In this document: piece by piece, positions 9,537-18,160 of the stretch
Numbering within the stretch: the stretch's first letter is position 1
How the letters are laid out: each line of letters opens with the position of its first letter
From: Chara braunii
Taxonomy: Eukaryota; Streptophyta; Charophyceae; Charales; Characeae
Length of the DNA: 33,916 bases
Assembly (NCBI GenBank): GCA_003427395.1
Contig: BFEA01000026.1
Span: 3,837,235-3,871,150, forward strand
Reading direction: 5' to 3'
Program-made: the position numbers and the translations under genes
The notes under the pieces: model-generated
What the model was told of the DNA's origin: nothing
What the model saw: the letters and a program-made list of their open reading frames with translations, nothing else
Databases searched by the model: none

Positions 9537-9956
9537 TCAGATGAAGCCGGAGGCTCGGTACTCGTGGTCCCGCAGACACTCTGAGCATGGGGGTTGAGGC
9601 CAGTAAGGAGCGATTGAGAGCCAGGGGACGATGGTTAGGGCGTGGTAGGGTCGGATGCGGTGATAGTGAGGGAATTCGGTCCCTAAGATAATGATTCCGG
9701 GCCCCGTGAGGACGTGACACTTGTATGGGCTGGAGTAGCTGGGGAGATGGGGGTTACGTCCGAAGGCCTGGTCGAGGTCCCATTCGCAAATACGTTCGTT
9801 CCCCGTCAAGTAGGGAAATTCCTGAGGTTCCGCCCAAAGTCGTTCAGGCAAACAAGAGTGCTCCCAACATTTCTGAAATTCCCGATCCCTCAAACACTCG
9901 CGGTCAGTGACACGAAAGGGAAGTCGAAATTCATGCTGCAAGTCGGGGTGGAACAC
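9537..9956 (-). CDS. LTR-embedded ORF conserved in E1, E2 and E3 (copy 1)
   Basis: 139 codons from an ATG at 9956, lying inside the E1 LTR downstream of the TATA box and upstream of the PBS and gag. I recognise no family. The last about 90 residues align with frames at 24167-24511 and 30487-30870: E-F-P-Y-L-T, R-I-C-E-W-D, then W-L-S-I-A-P-Y-W-P, and P-C-S-E-C-L-R followed by Y-R-A-S-G-F. The C-x2-C pair and upstream Cys could bind metal, but no complete zinc finger is evident. After the TGA the next codons still resemble the E3 frame (R-S/T-E-x-E-R-R-R), so this stop may be a later mutation. It is not a known Ty3/gypsy protein and might be a regulatory or packaging protein. Confidence 0.6.
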   Translation of the reverse strand: MFHPDLQHEFRLPFRVTDRECLRDREFQKCWEHSCLPERLWAEPQEFPYLTGNERICEWDLDQAFGRNPHLPSYSSPYKCHVLTGPGIIILGTEFPHYHRIRPYHALTIVPWLSIAPYWPQPPCSECLRDHEYRASGFI

Positions 9957-10470
9957 CAGCCATTCAGGAAATTAGTCGAGTTCAGGTTTCGCAGACGTGT
10001 TTGGAGGCAGCGATCGTCTTTGGTCGAGCCTACACGTGCGTGCGCGGGGCCTGTCCTTCGATTTGATGAGTGGAAGCCAGTGGTTTGCGAGATGGGTCAT
10101 CCTATAGTGAGACGGTCATCTAATTATCGAGCTTGCTTATCTAATTCATACACATACAAAATCACGCCTATCATTCATGCCTCTAGCTTACATACAAACA
10201 GAAAGGATCGAGGATCATGCAACAATTATTTGGCCAATCAGCCCAAAGATCATACAAGGCTCGATTGCCAATAACCAATTAATCAGATTTGCCGATTCAA
10301 AAAGACGGAGACTGGGAGTGGGGAAAGACAGTCCACATGCCAGTCTCCGAAGAAAGAAGCAAGGAAAACGAAAAATCCAAGATGCCGACAAAAAAAACAC
10401 AGGGGCAACTAGCGCCGAATGCCAAAATTGCTCAGAAGGATGGACGAGAAACATCGCCACAACACATCTC

Positions 10471-10471
<1 letters not shown>

Positions 10472-10543
<72 letters not shown>

Positions 10544-10644
10544 NNNNNNNNNNNNNNNNNNNNNNNNNNNNNNNNNNNNNNNNNNNNNNNNNNNNNNNNN
10601 NNNNNNNNNNNNNNNNNNNNNNNNNNNNNNNNNNNNNNNNNNNN

Positions 10645-10688
<44 letters not shown>
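10472..10688. repeat. CT microsatellite with assembly gap (10544-10644)
   Basis: A CT run interrupted by 101 N. It lies in the LTR of E1, between TATA box and conserved ORF, where E3 has no such sequence. Its real length is unknown. Confidence 0.95.
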
Positions 10689-10690
<2 letters not shown>

Positions 10691-10941
10691 ACAACATCCC
10701 GATGCGGCCAGTCCGTCGCCTCGCACCCACACAGAGTTGTCACCCCGCTTAGTCCGGACATGCCAGCCAGGTTCGCCCGTGCGCCACAGTCTACCGCGGC
10801 CCCACGTCAACCACGCCTGCCCAACACCAGCTCGTCAGATCGCCCAACTCTCTACTCACCTTCCAAATCTCGCTCGTTAGCTGATCCTCTCGACCGCACT
10901 AACTCCTAGAATTCTTAGAGAGGGAGTTAATCGCGCTTGCA

Positions 10942-10950
10942 AAATATATA
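10942..10950 (-). promoter_or_regulatory. TATA box of the E1 LTR
   Basis: Minus strand TATATATTT directly after GCATGCATGC. E3 has the identical GCATGCATGC before its CTATAAGG, so position and flank are conserved. Expected to drive genomic RNA. Confidence 0.65.
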
Positions 10951-11004
10951 GCATGCATGCTTGCGTGAGATGCCCAGGGTTGTGCCTAAGTGGAAAAAGG
11001 AGGA

Positions 11005-11065
11005 GGAGGAAGGAAGTGCCTACGTCTGCATCGCCAGGCCACGGCGTGGGGGACGTAGCCTCACT
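11005..11065 (-). promoter_or_regulatory. Conserved U3 block upstream of the E1 TATA box
   Basis: A stretch reading (minus) CCCCCACGCCGTGGCCTGGC, then GATGCAGACGTAGGCACTTC, is almost unchanged in E3 at about 30379-30418, at the same distance from the TATA box. This is better conserved than the flanking U3, as expected of a transcription factor site cluster. Confidence 0.5.
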
Positions 11066-11071
11066 CTACAC

Positions 11072-11156
11072 ATTGATCCAATCATGCAAGCGTTCAGGCC
11101 TCGATCCAGTCATGCAAGCGTCCAGACCTTGATCCAGTCATGCAAGCGTTCAGGCC
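11072..11156 (-). repeat. Triplicated 28-bp U3 repeat, enhancer-like
   Basis: Three head-to-tail units of 28-29 bp, each holding GATCCAGTCATGCAAGCG or a near copy followed by T(C/T)CAGGCC. E3 has about one degenerate unit at the matching place (near 30331-30360). Confidence 0.75.
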
Positions 11157-11844
11157 AATAGGACAGTGGAAGAAGTACGCGCGCACAGGGATGCCACAAA
11201 AGATATCAAGAACAAGAGGATTAAAGTTGCAATTATGCCCGCCAAAACAAAAGTTACAGTTACATGCAAGGATTAAGGAGCGAAAAAGTCAGAACACAGA
11301 TCTTGGCGCGGCAAAGTGTGCGCAAGCAAGAAGCGTCGTGCAACAAAAATTGAGAAACGCCTAAATTCCTAATCTAAATCCTAATTGCGAAAAGAAATTT
11401 TGAACGACGCAAATTTCGAGAGCCCGCGGGGATCGACCTCAGCTGAAAATTCAAAAAGATTTTCCCATGCGACGACCACGTTAAAATTCCCATTTCCCAC
11501 AGCAGAACAAGAAATAAGCTATGGCAACAATGATCTTTCGCGCTTGCTAAGGCGCGACCAGCTACCAATCATCACAAGATTACCTCGGCCTCGATTCCTA
11601 AAAACAAGAAAAGCAAGGGCACCCATGTAATCCCGCGGGCCCTCCCGATTCAACCCCCGAAGTAGCTTTGCGCAGAACATTGTGTGGTTGCAGAGAACAG
11701 CTCGTCACACCGGCCCCAGAGAGAGTAGCATCCATCCCACATCAACTCTCCCTCAGGAAAGGCATAGGTCCCCACCCAAATCTGTCCACTGGATCATCCC
11801 TAGCTGATATGACAAACAATATACATAGACATGATGAATGAGCA

Positions 11845-11925
11845 TAGTATGGAGTTGAACCCGGGACCTCCAAGTTACAATATCGGAGTTTTACCCACTT
11901 AGATATTGAGGTCATTAGTTTGTAA
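11845..11925 (-). repeat. tRNA-like SINE unit
   Basis: On the minus strand CTAAGTGGGTAAAACTCC resembles a pol III A box, and GGTCCCGGGTTCAACTCC about 30 bases later contains a near-perfect B box. The arms do not fold into a complete tRNA, so it is not called as a tRNA gene. Confidence 0.55.
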
Positions 11926-11994
11926 AGGCGTTATGCCAGGCTCGGGACAAGTACGTGGGGTGCAACCTACACCAACCAATTGTGCTCGGGGGAA

Positions 11995-12080
11995 ATTGTG
12001 GGCTGACAAAGTCGAACCCGCAACATCCCCGTTGCAACACCAGAGCTCTGTGCACTGAGCTACCACGCACTTGCTTACCA
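11995..12080 (-). repeat. tRNA-Ala-like SINE unit
   Basis: On the minus strand TGGTAGCTCAGTGCACAGAG (A box) is followed by TTGCAA at the anticodon-loop position and GCGGGTTCGACTTT (B box). The acceptor and T stems are degraded. It follows the previous unit in the same orientation, spaced about 150 bp, suggesting a dimeric or repeatedly inserted SINE. Confidence 0.55.
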
Positions 12081-12099
12081 ACTGGCCGTCTCGTAAAAT

Positions 12100-12441
12100 T
12101 GTGGCTTGTTAATGGGCACGACTCTAGGAAGCACTGATGGTTTAATGACTGGACTGTGATTGACCCTGCAATACCTTTACGACCCTTATCAGAGTTTCCA
12201 GACCCCTTTCTTCCTTCGGAGTTGAGTATGGTCCCAAGGGCCTGGTTTGATTATGAGAGAAAGTTGGATTAGTTCGAATGGGTTGAAAGGATAATATTTC
12301 TAGTATACAAGATAGGAAGACGAGGATGGATTAGTGCTAGGTTGATTATGCTTTGATATGGGGCCCCAATGGCGTGAAGAGGCATGACACTGTCGAAAGA
12401 TCCGTATTGTCTTAATTCTTCATAACTCTCATGTACTCAGT
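12100..12441. other. No gene recognised
   Basis: Sequence without supported ORFs between the tRNA-like units and a copy of the 52-bp repeat. Confidence 0.5.
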
Positions 12442-12491
12442 GGACGTTGGACCCGGTTTCAGGAGGTGAGGCTCCCCACCAATAGATGGAG
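12442..12491 (-). repeat. 52-bp dispersed repeat (R52)
   Basis: Minus-strand copy of the family starting CTCCATCTATTGGTGGGGAG and ending GGTCCAGCGTCCC. One or two bases are missing in the middle. Confidence 0.85.
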
Positions 12492-12829
12492 CGACCCATT
12501 TAGGCTCTAGTAGGGGAGGGTGCTCTTATCAGCTCCCCGAGTAGGACTGACAGGTCTTATTTAAACTAACTAAGAACAAAAAGAAAAAAAGAGAGAGAGA
12601 GTTTGGGGCTCTCTGAGAATCCACACACACACACACACCTCCATCGGAAGGCACAGGAGCCAATATTTGATATGAGGTCTAGGTGGCAAACCAGGGATTT
12701 GAAATGGTGGAGGTTTCTGGTAGTCTGATCAGGGACATCGCAGATACTTTGCTACGTATCCATTTGTGTGAGACGGGAATGCACGTAGAGGGCACTGTTT
12801 CAGGGGCAATTGTCTAAAAGTCAGATCTG
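12492..12829. other. No gene recognised; short CA repeat
   Basis: Contains a (CA)8-9 run near 12622-12638 and GA-rich sequence at 12580-12600. No supported gene. Confidence 0.5.
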
Positions 12830-13840
12830 AGAGCATTTGGCGGATAAGGTTGAGTTGCTGATAGTCGCTAAAGGTAGGTGGTTTTCGGTCCGAATATTTC
12901 CGTGATCAAATCTTAAAAAACCGTGGTCTTGCGAATGATTTGTGATTCTGGGGACCCCTAGCAACTCATTTTAGGAGGCTTCATTACTATTATACTCAGT
13001 GATCTGCAGTTGTCCGATGCCAGAATGATGCTGGCCGGTACTGGGGTGTTGCCCTGTAACGTGCTGATGCAGGAGTGTGCGGCCTGGTAGAGAGATCTGG
13101 GAATGGGCATTTCAAGGGAGAACTAAGGGTTACTGCTGGGATGACGCTGGTCGGCGTTGGGGTGAGTCGTGTTGCCCTGTAACCCGGGTGGGGTTGTAAG
13201 ACCTGAAAGAGCTCAGCAGGGAGTAAGACAGTGTTGGAGATTTTTAGAAGGATTTGCTAGGGATTCCGAGGGTTATTAGCATTTATAGGACCTTTGTAAT
13301 AACGGTTTTTGCTTCTAAAACTCCTCTTCAGCGAATAGGCTAGTAATTGTTCGTGATCTTATTCTTCAGACAAAGTCGGGTTGAAGTCCCGGTATCTCAA
13401 AAACGTTTTCTGTATGTGCTCTCAAAAAAAAAAAAAAAAAAAATGCTTTAGGATTCTGGGGACTTTTAGCAACTCGCTTTAGGTTGTTTGATACTGGTAC
13501 ATTCATGGATTTGCGGTTGTTCGATGCCAGAACGACGCTGGTCAGTGTTGGGGTGTTGCCTTGTAACCTGCTGAGTGCAGGAGCGTGAGGCCTGGTAGAG
13601 AGATTTAGGGATGCCTTGGGTCGGGCATTCCAAGGGAAAACCAAGGGTTGTTGTCGGGACGACGCTGGCCGGAGCTGAGGTGAGTCATGTTGCCCTGTAA
13701 CCTAGCAGGGTGGGGGCATGAGGCCTGGGAGAGCTCGACAGGGAATTAGACAGTGTTAGAGAATTTTAAAGTGTTTTGTCGGGGAGTCCATGGGTTCTGA
13801 GCATTCGAAGGACTTTTGTGGCTTTCTTGTCCTACTTAGT
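12830..13840 (+). repeat. Tandem pair of the 0.5-kb repeat family
   Basis: Two units with a period of about 507 bp. Both contain, in order, GATTCTGGGGAC, GATGCCAGAA(C/T)GA(C/T)GCTGG, a TGTTGCC(C/T)TGTAAC block, GGCCTGGTAGAGAGAT, a second GACGCTGG block and GACAGTGTTRGAGA. A poly(A) tract of about 20 lies at 13424-13443 between the units. The same family is at 18627-19440 (minus) and 21500-22031 (plus). On the minus strand short coding-like frames recur, but they are broken. Confidence 0.75.
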
Positions 13841-13884
13841 AATTGCTGTTTGAGTAGCCTAGCAATAGGTCAACAGTTATCCAC

Positions 13885-14130
13885 GGTTTTAAGGGAAAAT
13901 TTTTGAAATGCCCGCGAAGTTTGTGTTTATTTGTGGCGTGCCCCTGTGAAGGCTGACTTACCCTGTGGTGCCCCTCAGGCCTCTGAAATTTTCTGCAGGC
14001 CCCTGTCAGCATGGGCCGTAACTTTCCCATATGCCCTTATTGGACCGCTGGTGGTTTTTCGTCGGTCCGTCCTTGAAATGCCCTCACGAGGGGCACACAT
14101 CTTTCTGTGATGCCCTTGCAACAGTGGCGG
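13885..14130 (+). repeat. Dispersed repeat with spaced TGCCC motifs
   Basis: Starts GGGAAAATTTTTGAAATGCCC and holds about seven TGCCC(C)/GCCCCT motifs 30-50 bases apart. Related sequences are at about 16035-16165 and 16500-16685 (minus) and 33075-33310 (plus). Confidence 0.6.
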
Positions 14131-14289
14131 CAGGAAGTCGAATTCAAAGTGGTAGGCATTCCACACGCCGCCATGAAAAAGGTGCAGCAGTGAGTCTTCG
14201 AGTCTGCTGCGTTGGTGATCGATGTGTTGGAATGCATATAGCTACCGTGCAAAGGGGAGCGTCTGCGCGCGTGTGTGTGTGTTCATGCT

Positions 14290-14515
14290 CATTGCCCTCC
14301 TCCCTCCTCCTCCATCCATGCTCATCGCCCTCCTCCCTCCTCGTCCTCCTCCTCCGTCCTCGTCGCTCTCCTCTCTTCTCGCCCAGCCTCCATCCTCTAT
14401 CCATGCCGAGTCCTTCGCCTCCCTACTCCTCTTCCCCTCCTCTTCCCTCATTCCTCCCTCCTCCAACTTTCTCCTCATCACCCCTCCCTCTCCTCCTCCT
14501 CGATTGTCGACCTCC
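14290..14515. repeat. Polypyrimidine tract, CTCCTCC-rich
   Basis: About 225 bases of almost pure C/T on the plus strand with repeating CCTCCTCCT and CATCC units, including two copies of CCTCCTCC-ATCCATGCTCA. Strand-asymmetric DNA of this kind can form triplex structures. Long frames across it are low-complexity. Confidence 0.7.
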
Positions 14516-14573
14516 TATTCATCACCATGGCCGTCTTTTTGGCGTCATCTCCCATGCAGGTGCGCGCATCTGC

Positions 14574-14575
<2 letters not shown>

Positions 14576-14668
<93 letters not shown>
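14576..14668. repeat. GT microsatellite, about 93 bp
   Basis: Near-pure GT run with a single interruption (TTG) near 14607. Confidence 0.95.
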
Positions 14669-14670
<2 letters not shown>

Positions 14671-15185
14671 CCAATCCTATCCCATGACATCGACCGTCAA
14701 GGACCTCATGTCATCCATGGTACACACGGCCCGTACGCGACCAATCCGACCCTCATTTATAGCTGATTCTTTGGCTCATGGAGCTTTCATTCATATCGGT
14801 TAGTCGCATTCCTGCCATTCATGCAAATCAGAATAAGTCCAGTGCAAGGGGAGGCGGGAGGGCAGACAACATGCAAGAACACGAAACAGGAAAACAGAAA
14901 AAAATACAAGTCCCAAAAAAGAAGAAGACCTAAAAAAATAAAATAAAAGCAGATGATGATAGATTGTTTCATCGGAGTTGCACCGACTCATCAGGACTCA
15001 TGAGGTTGAACCCTCGACAATCTGCCGAATCTCCGTATTTGATGGTTTGGGTCATGAACCCTTTGACCCATGTTGAAGGCAGACTGTCCCCAAGCGGGAC
15101 ATAGCAGCGGGCAGCAACCCTGTGGAGCACCAGGCAACGCAGTAGAGGCAGCCCAATTGCTTATCACCAAAGACGACTGCAAGGA
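14669..15185. other. No gene recognised
   Basis: No supported ORF and no repeat shared with the rest of the window. An A/G-rich stretch is present at about 14890-14950. Confidence 0.5.
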
Positions 15186-15189
15186 ACGA

Positions 15190-15515
15190 CAAGGCAAGCA
15201 GACGAGCAGCTCGGCAACCGTGCGGTGAAGCGCAAGGCAATATCAGCAAGGCGACCAGACTACAAGGCCCACAAGCAAGTAAGTAAAGGACTCAGAAGGC
15301 CAACAGGGCAGGCAGACGAGCAGGTCCGCAACCGTGCAGTGGAGCACAAGGCATCACCAACAAGGCAACCAAACTACAAGGCATGCAAGCAAAGGACACT
15401 GAAGGCCGACAGGGCACACGGACAAGCAGCTCAACAACCGTGCAGTGAAGCAGGAGGCACTACCACAAGGCCACCAGACCACAAGACACGCGAGCAAAAG
15501 ACACGGGAGGCACGG
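15190..15515. repeat. Minisatellite, three units of about 100-118 bp
   Basis: Units begin near 15190, 15308 and 15417; each contains GACGAGCAG or GACAAGCAG, then CAACCGTGC(A/G)GTG, then an ACCA(G/A)ACTACAAGGC-type block and AGCAA(A/G). A plus frame (15225-15665) and a minus frame stay open because of the repeat. The plus frame shows a protein-level repeat (R-x-P-D/N-Y/H-K-x-x-x-Q). Whether it is translated is unknown. Confidence 0.7.
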
Positions 15516-15900
15516 CCCGCGAATAGGTGGCAAGGCAGCAGAGCACCGAGGACGACCTGCGAAGCAAGCGGCACGGGCAGCAAGGCAGTGGCAGAGCTCA
15601 GACAAGACAGTCTACACATCCAACACGGAGCAAAGCAGCACACGACCTACTCACATCACAATTGAACCCCGCAGACTGTTGGTTCCCACCACCGCTGAGC
15701 CAGGGAGACACTCCGACGACCATCCGTCATCACCGACAGGCAACACAGACATCCCGAACCGAGCGCCCCCACTAAGAGTGCAGTTGGCACTCCAAACGAG
15801 GAACCACCGACTGTTTGGCACTGCTAGAGGGTGCTCGGATAGAGACACAAAAAGTAAGAAAAATTAGGAGAAAGACGAAAAACAAACATACCTAAAACTG
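15516..15900. other. No gene recognised
   Basis: C/A-rich continuation of the minisatellite frame without recognisable domains. Confidence 0.4.
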
Positions 15901-16025
<125 letters not shown>

Positions 16026-16034
16026 CCCATGCTC

Positions 16035-16165
16035 ATCGCCAAATTTCTGATATGCCCCGGTAGCATCTCCCAGGGCCAGGGGAAAGACTGTGATTGTCAA
16101 CAACGGCCACAGGGGCTCGCTGGAAAGATGGACGGTACCAATAAGGGCATATGGGAAACTTTTGT
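16035..16165 (-). repeat. TGCCC-motif dispersed repeat, partial
   Basis: Reverse-complemented it reads AAGTTTCCCATATGCCCTTA, which matches the plus strand at about 14025-14042 almost exactly; other GGGGC motifs fall at similar spacing. Confidence 0.6.
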
Positions 16166-16204
16166 GCTGGTTCTCAACGGCCACCTTTTTTTTTTTTTTT
16201 TTTT

Positions 16205-16326
16205 TTTTATGGAAGGCCTCTATCCTGGTGGTGGTAAGAGAACCACCGGGATTGAGGCTTTGCCTGGCGGGCCACTCCATCTATTGGTGGGGAGCAACGC
16301 CTGCTGGAAACCGGGTCCGGCGTCCC
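16205..16326 (+). repeat. Extended R52 repeat unit
   Basis: The R52 core is 16275-16326. Some 65 bases upstream (CTCTATCCTGGTGGTGGTAAGAG, then GATTGAGG) are shared with the unit at about 17740-17851, so the real repeat is longer than 52 bp, at least in these two copies. A partial second R52 end (TGCTGGAAACCGGGTCCAGC) is at about 16377-16401. Confidence 0.8.
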
Positions 16327-16499
16327 TTAAATACATCTTTTACAAAACAATACATCTTGAAAGTGACGCCATTGTGCTGGAAACCGGGTCCAGCGTCCCA
16401 TATCCAATCTACTCTTCCATACCCAACCTGCAGCAGGGTCGGGTATTGGGGGGAGAAACACGGGGGGGCACCAGTGGAGTCTCCCTCCATCGGGTAGGG

Positions 16500-16685
16500 G
16501 CATACTGAAAATTTGGTACTGGTACCGGTAGGGGCACATGAAACATTTTTCAGGCCCAAACGCCGCCAGGGGGTTTCTGGAAACATCATTCGTCGTCAGA
16601 GGGGCACGACAAGGTAAGTTGGCCGTCAGATGGGCACGCCGCTAATAATCGCAAACTTCAGGGGCATTTCAAAAATTTTCCCTTT
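16500..16685 (-). repeat. TGCCC-motif dispersed repeat
   Basis: Reverse-complemented, begins GGGAAAATTTTTGAAATGCCC as at 13893 and contains GTGCCCCTACCGGTACCAGT, shared with 33225-33245 and 33305-33315. Confidence 0.65.
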
Positions 16686-16782
16686 CGTAGATCTTCCTGA
16701 ACTTTTTTCATAGTTTTCAGATTGTTCTTAGCCGAAGCCAGGTAATGGCCCTGGTATTTCAAATCATTTGTATATTCTACAT

Positions 16783-16835
16783 GGGACGCTGGGCCCGGTT
16801 CCCAGCACGTGTTGCTCCCCACTAATAGATTGGAG
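16783..16835 (-). repeat. R52 repeat
   Basis: Minus-strand copy with several substitutions (GCTGGGCCCGGTT, ACTAATAGATTGGAG). Confidence 0.8.
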
Positions 16836-17540
16836 CATTGTCCAGAAAAAAAGAAAAAAGAAAAAAAAAGGAAGAAAATTTAGACAAGTATTCACTACCA
16901 CCTCACCCTTGCGGTCCTAGAAGCCAGTCCTTGGGGGGGACTTCTGGGCCCGTACCCACCCCCTTTGAGCCCTGTCGATTGCTTCAGAGACCCTCCTGCT
17001 GGCCAGGAAACTTCCCAGCAGTACCCTGGTGCACAGCAGGAGGGAGCCTCCCAAGTGTCTCGGGGGCAGCAGGGTGGCAGGTGGCTTGTGAGTGAAAACA
17101 AAAGGGATAACTTTAGAGGAGTGTGGTTTCAGTTTCCGCTACCAGCACCCCTAGCATTAACTCAGGCTGTCTTTCAAAAATAATAAAAATAATAATAATA
17201 AAATTCTGACCTTTCAAAAACGTCTCCATGTTTTGAGAAAGGCGAGGCCAAGAACTGAAAAATTTTAGAAACATTCTAGTGGAAGTGTCAGGGGATTTTG
17301 CAGCCAATCGGAAACAGCCGCCGGGAGAAGAGAGTGGCAGAAAAAGCGGGTCAGATTGCTTTCCCGTTTAGGAGAGGTAGCAGTCCCCGTGGCGCCATTC
17401 CTCTTTTTGTGACTTGTCCTTCCTCCTGCCCCCCCCCCCCCCCCTTCTTCATCCCCCACCGCACCCCCTCCACTTTCCTTCCTCTTCTTCTTTTGGTTCG
17501 AGTAGTACTTTGGAGGGGCCATTTCTAGATAAATATGGGC
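16836..17540. other. No gene recognised
   Basis: No supported ORF. Contains a C-tract (about 17432-17443) in a CT-rich block. Confidence 0.5.
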
Positions 17541-17551
17541 AATCATCACGC

Positions 17552-17651
17552 TATGTTCAGCTCCACCGCATCTAGCGCAGATTTCTGGCTAGATTTATTC
17601 CGAAATACCTGAGTGTTAAAAAAAAGAAAGAGAGGTGCAGAGCTGAACATA
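17552..17651. repeat. 12-bp inverted repeat flanking a repeated segment
   Basis: TATGTTCAGCTC at 17552-17563 is the exact complement of GAGCTGAACATA at 17640-17651. The enclosed sequence TTTCTGGCTAGATTTATTCC recurs as TTTCTGGCTAGATTCATTCC near 18357, after the U6 insertion. Confidence 0.7.
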
Positions 17652-17739
17652 ACACACCCTCTTTGTGTGTGTTTTTTTTACAGTTTATTTGCGTCTTTAA
17701 TTCTTCTTCTTTTTGTGTGTGAAAATAGCCCTTGTGTAA

Positions 17740-17851
17740 GCCCTCTATCCCGCCGGTGGTGATAGAACTGTCAGAATTGAGGGCTTATCTGTCTGGCTGC
17801 TCCATCTATTGGTGCAGAGCAGCACCTGCTGGAAGCCGGTTCCAGTGTCTC
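17740..17851 (+). repeat. Extended R52 repeat unit
   Basis: R52 core at 17800-17851 with the same upstream block as the 16205-16326 copy. Confidence 0.8.
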
Positions 17852-17879
17852 ATTGAAACATCTTGTAACACAGAGTTCC

Positions 17880-18160
17880 CTGTTTATTTTTCCTGGGGCT
17901 GTGGTCAGTTCTCTTTTCAACCCGGGGCTCCGTTGCTTCAATGGAGCTCATCTTGGGGCTTTCCCCCCCCTGCCTTGGTGCATTTCCACCTCGTCGGCTG
18001 GAAACCCTCTACTGCGGTTGGGGGTTTTGTCTCCGGGTGCATGCTCCCCGTCTAGCAAAAGTAACACCTCGGTGGAGGGGGACTCTCCCAAAAGGGAACA
18101 AAACGAAGAAAAAAAAGGAACAAAAAAAAAGGGAGACTGGAAATGGAAAATGAACTTTTT
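17880..18160 (+). repeat. RC repeat, copy interrupted by a U6 retrocopy
   Basis: About 250 bp alignable with 19715-19975: GGAGCTC(A/C)(T/G)TCTTGGGGCTT, GGTGCATTTCCACCTCGT, CTCTACTGCGGTTGGGG, GGGTGCATGCTCCCCGTCT, CAAAAGTAACACC, and GAAATGGAAAATGAACTTTT. The copy breaks at GAACTTTT, where U6 is inserted, and resumes after it with CTGCAATTCCAG (19965: TTGCTATTCCAG). Confidence 0.85.

Larger units (their letters stand above)
4741..11709 (-). mobile_element. E1: decayed, 3'-truncated Ty3/gypsy LTR retrotransposon
   Basis: Read on the minus strand the order is 5' LTR (starts TGTGACG at 11709), PBS (9207-9191), Gag, CCHC zinc knuckle, aspartic protease, reverse transcriptase, RNase H, then an Arg-rich linker that stops at about 4741 against simple repeats. 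RT before RNase H, and the LTR and PBS type, place it in Ty3/gypsy (Metaviridae); the clade cannot be fixed because integrase is absent. The frame has several stops and small indels, so it cannot encode a working polyprotein. Confidence 0.95.
9208..11709 (-). repeat. 5' LTR of E1
   Basis: Starts TGTGACGAGCTGTTCTCTG at 11709 (minus strand), matching the E3 LTR start TGTGACGAACTATTTTCTG and the E2 start TGTGCCGAACCAGCTTCTG. It is extensively alignable with E3 (29742-31304) in U3 and in the segment from about 9840 to 9220. E3 lacks roughly 1 kb present here just after the TATA box, including the CT microsatellite. The exact 3' boundary is uncertain by about 15 bases. Confidence 0.85.

Noticed and set aside
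9714-10274. 186-codon plus frame in the E1 LTR
   Set aside because: Antisense shadow of the conserved LTR frame for its first part; the rest has no support and no equivalent in E2 or E3.
10177-10909. Long frames through CT microsatellite and gap
   Set aside because: The frames are Leu-Ser or Arg-Glu dipeptide runs with N-derived X residues.
11995-12080. Functional tRNA-Ala gene
   Set aside because: A and B boxes are present, but acceptor and T stems do not pair; no pol III T-run terminator follows.
14031-14803. Three long plus frames of 163-218 codons
   Set aside because: All three frames are open at once because of the CT-rich and GT-rich repeats; there is no domain or codon bias.
15190-15515. 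CRISPR-like array
   Set aside because: Three long, diverged units without unique spacers in a eukaryotic context; this is a minisatellite.
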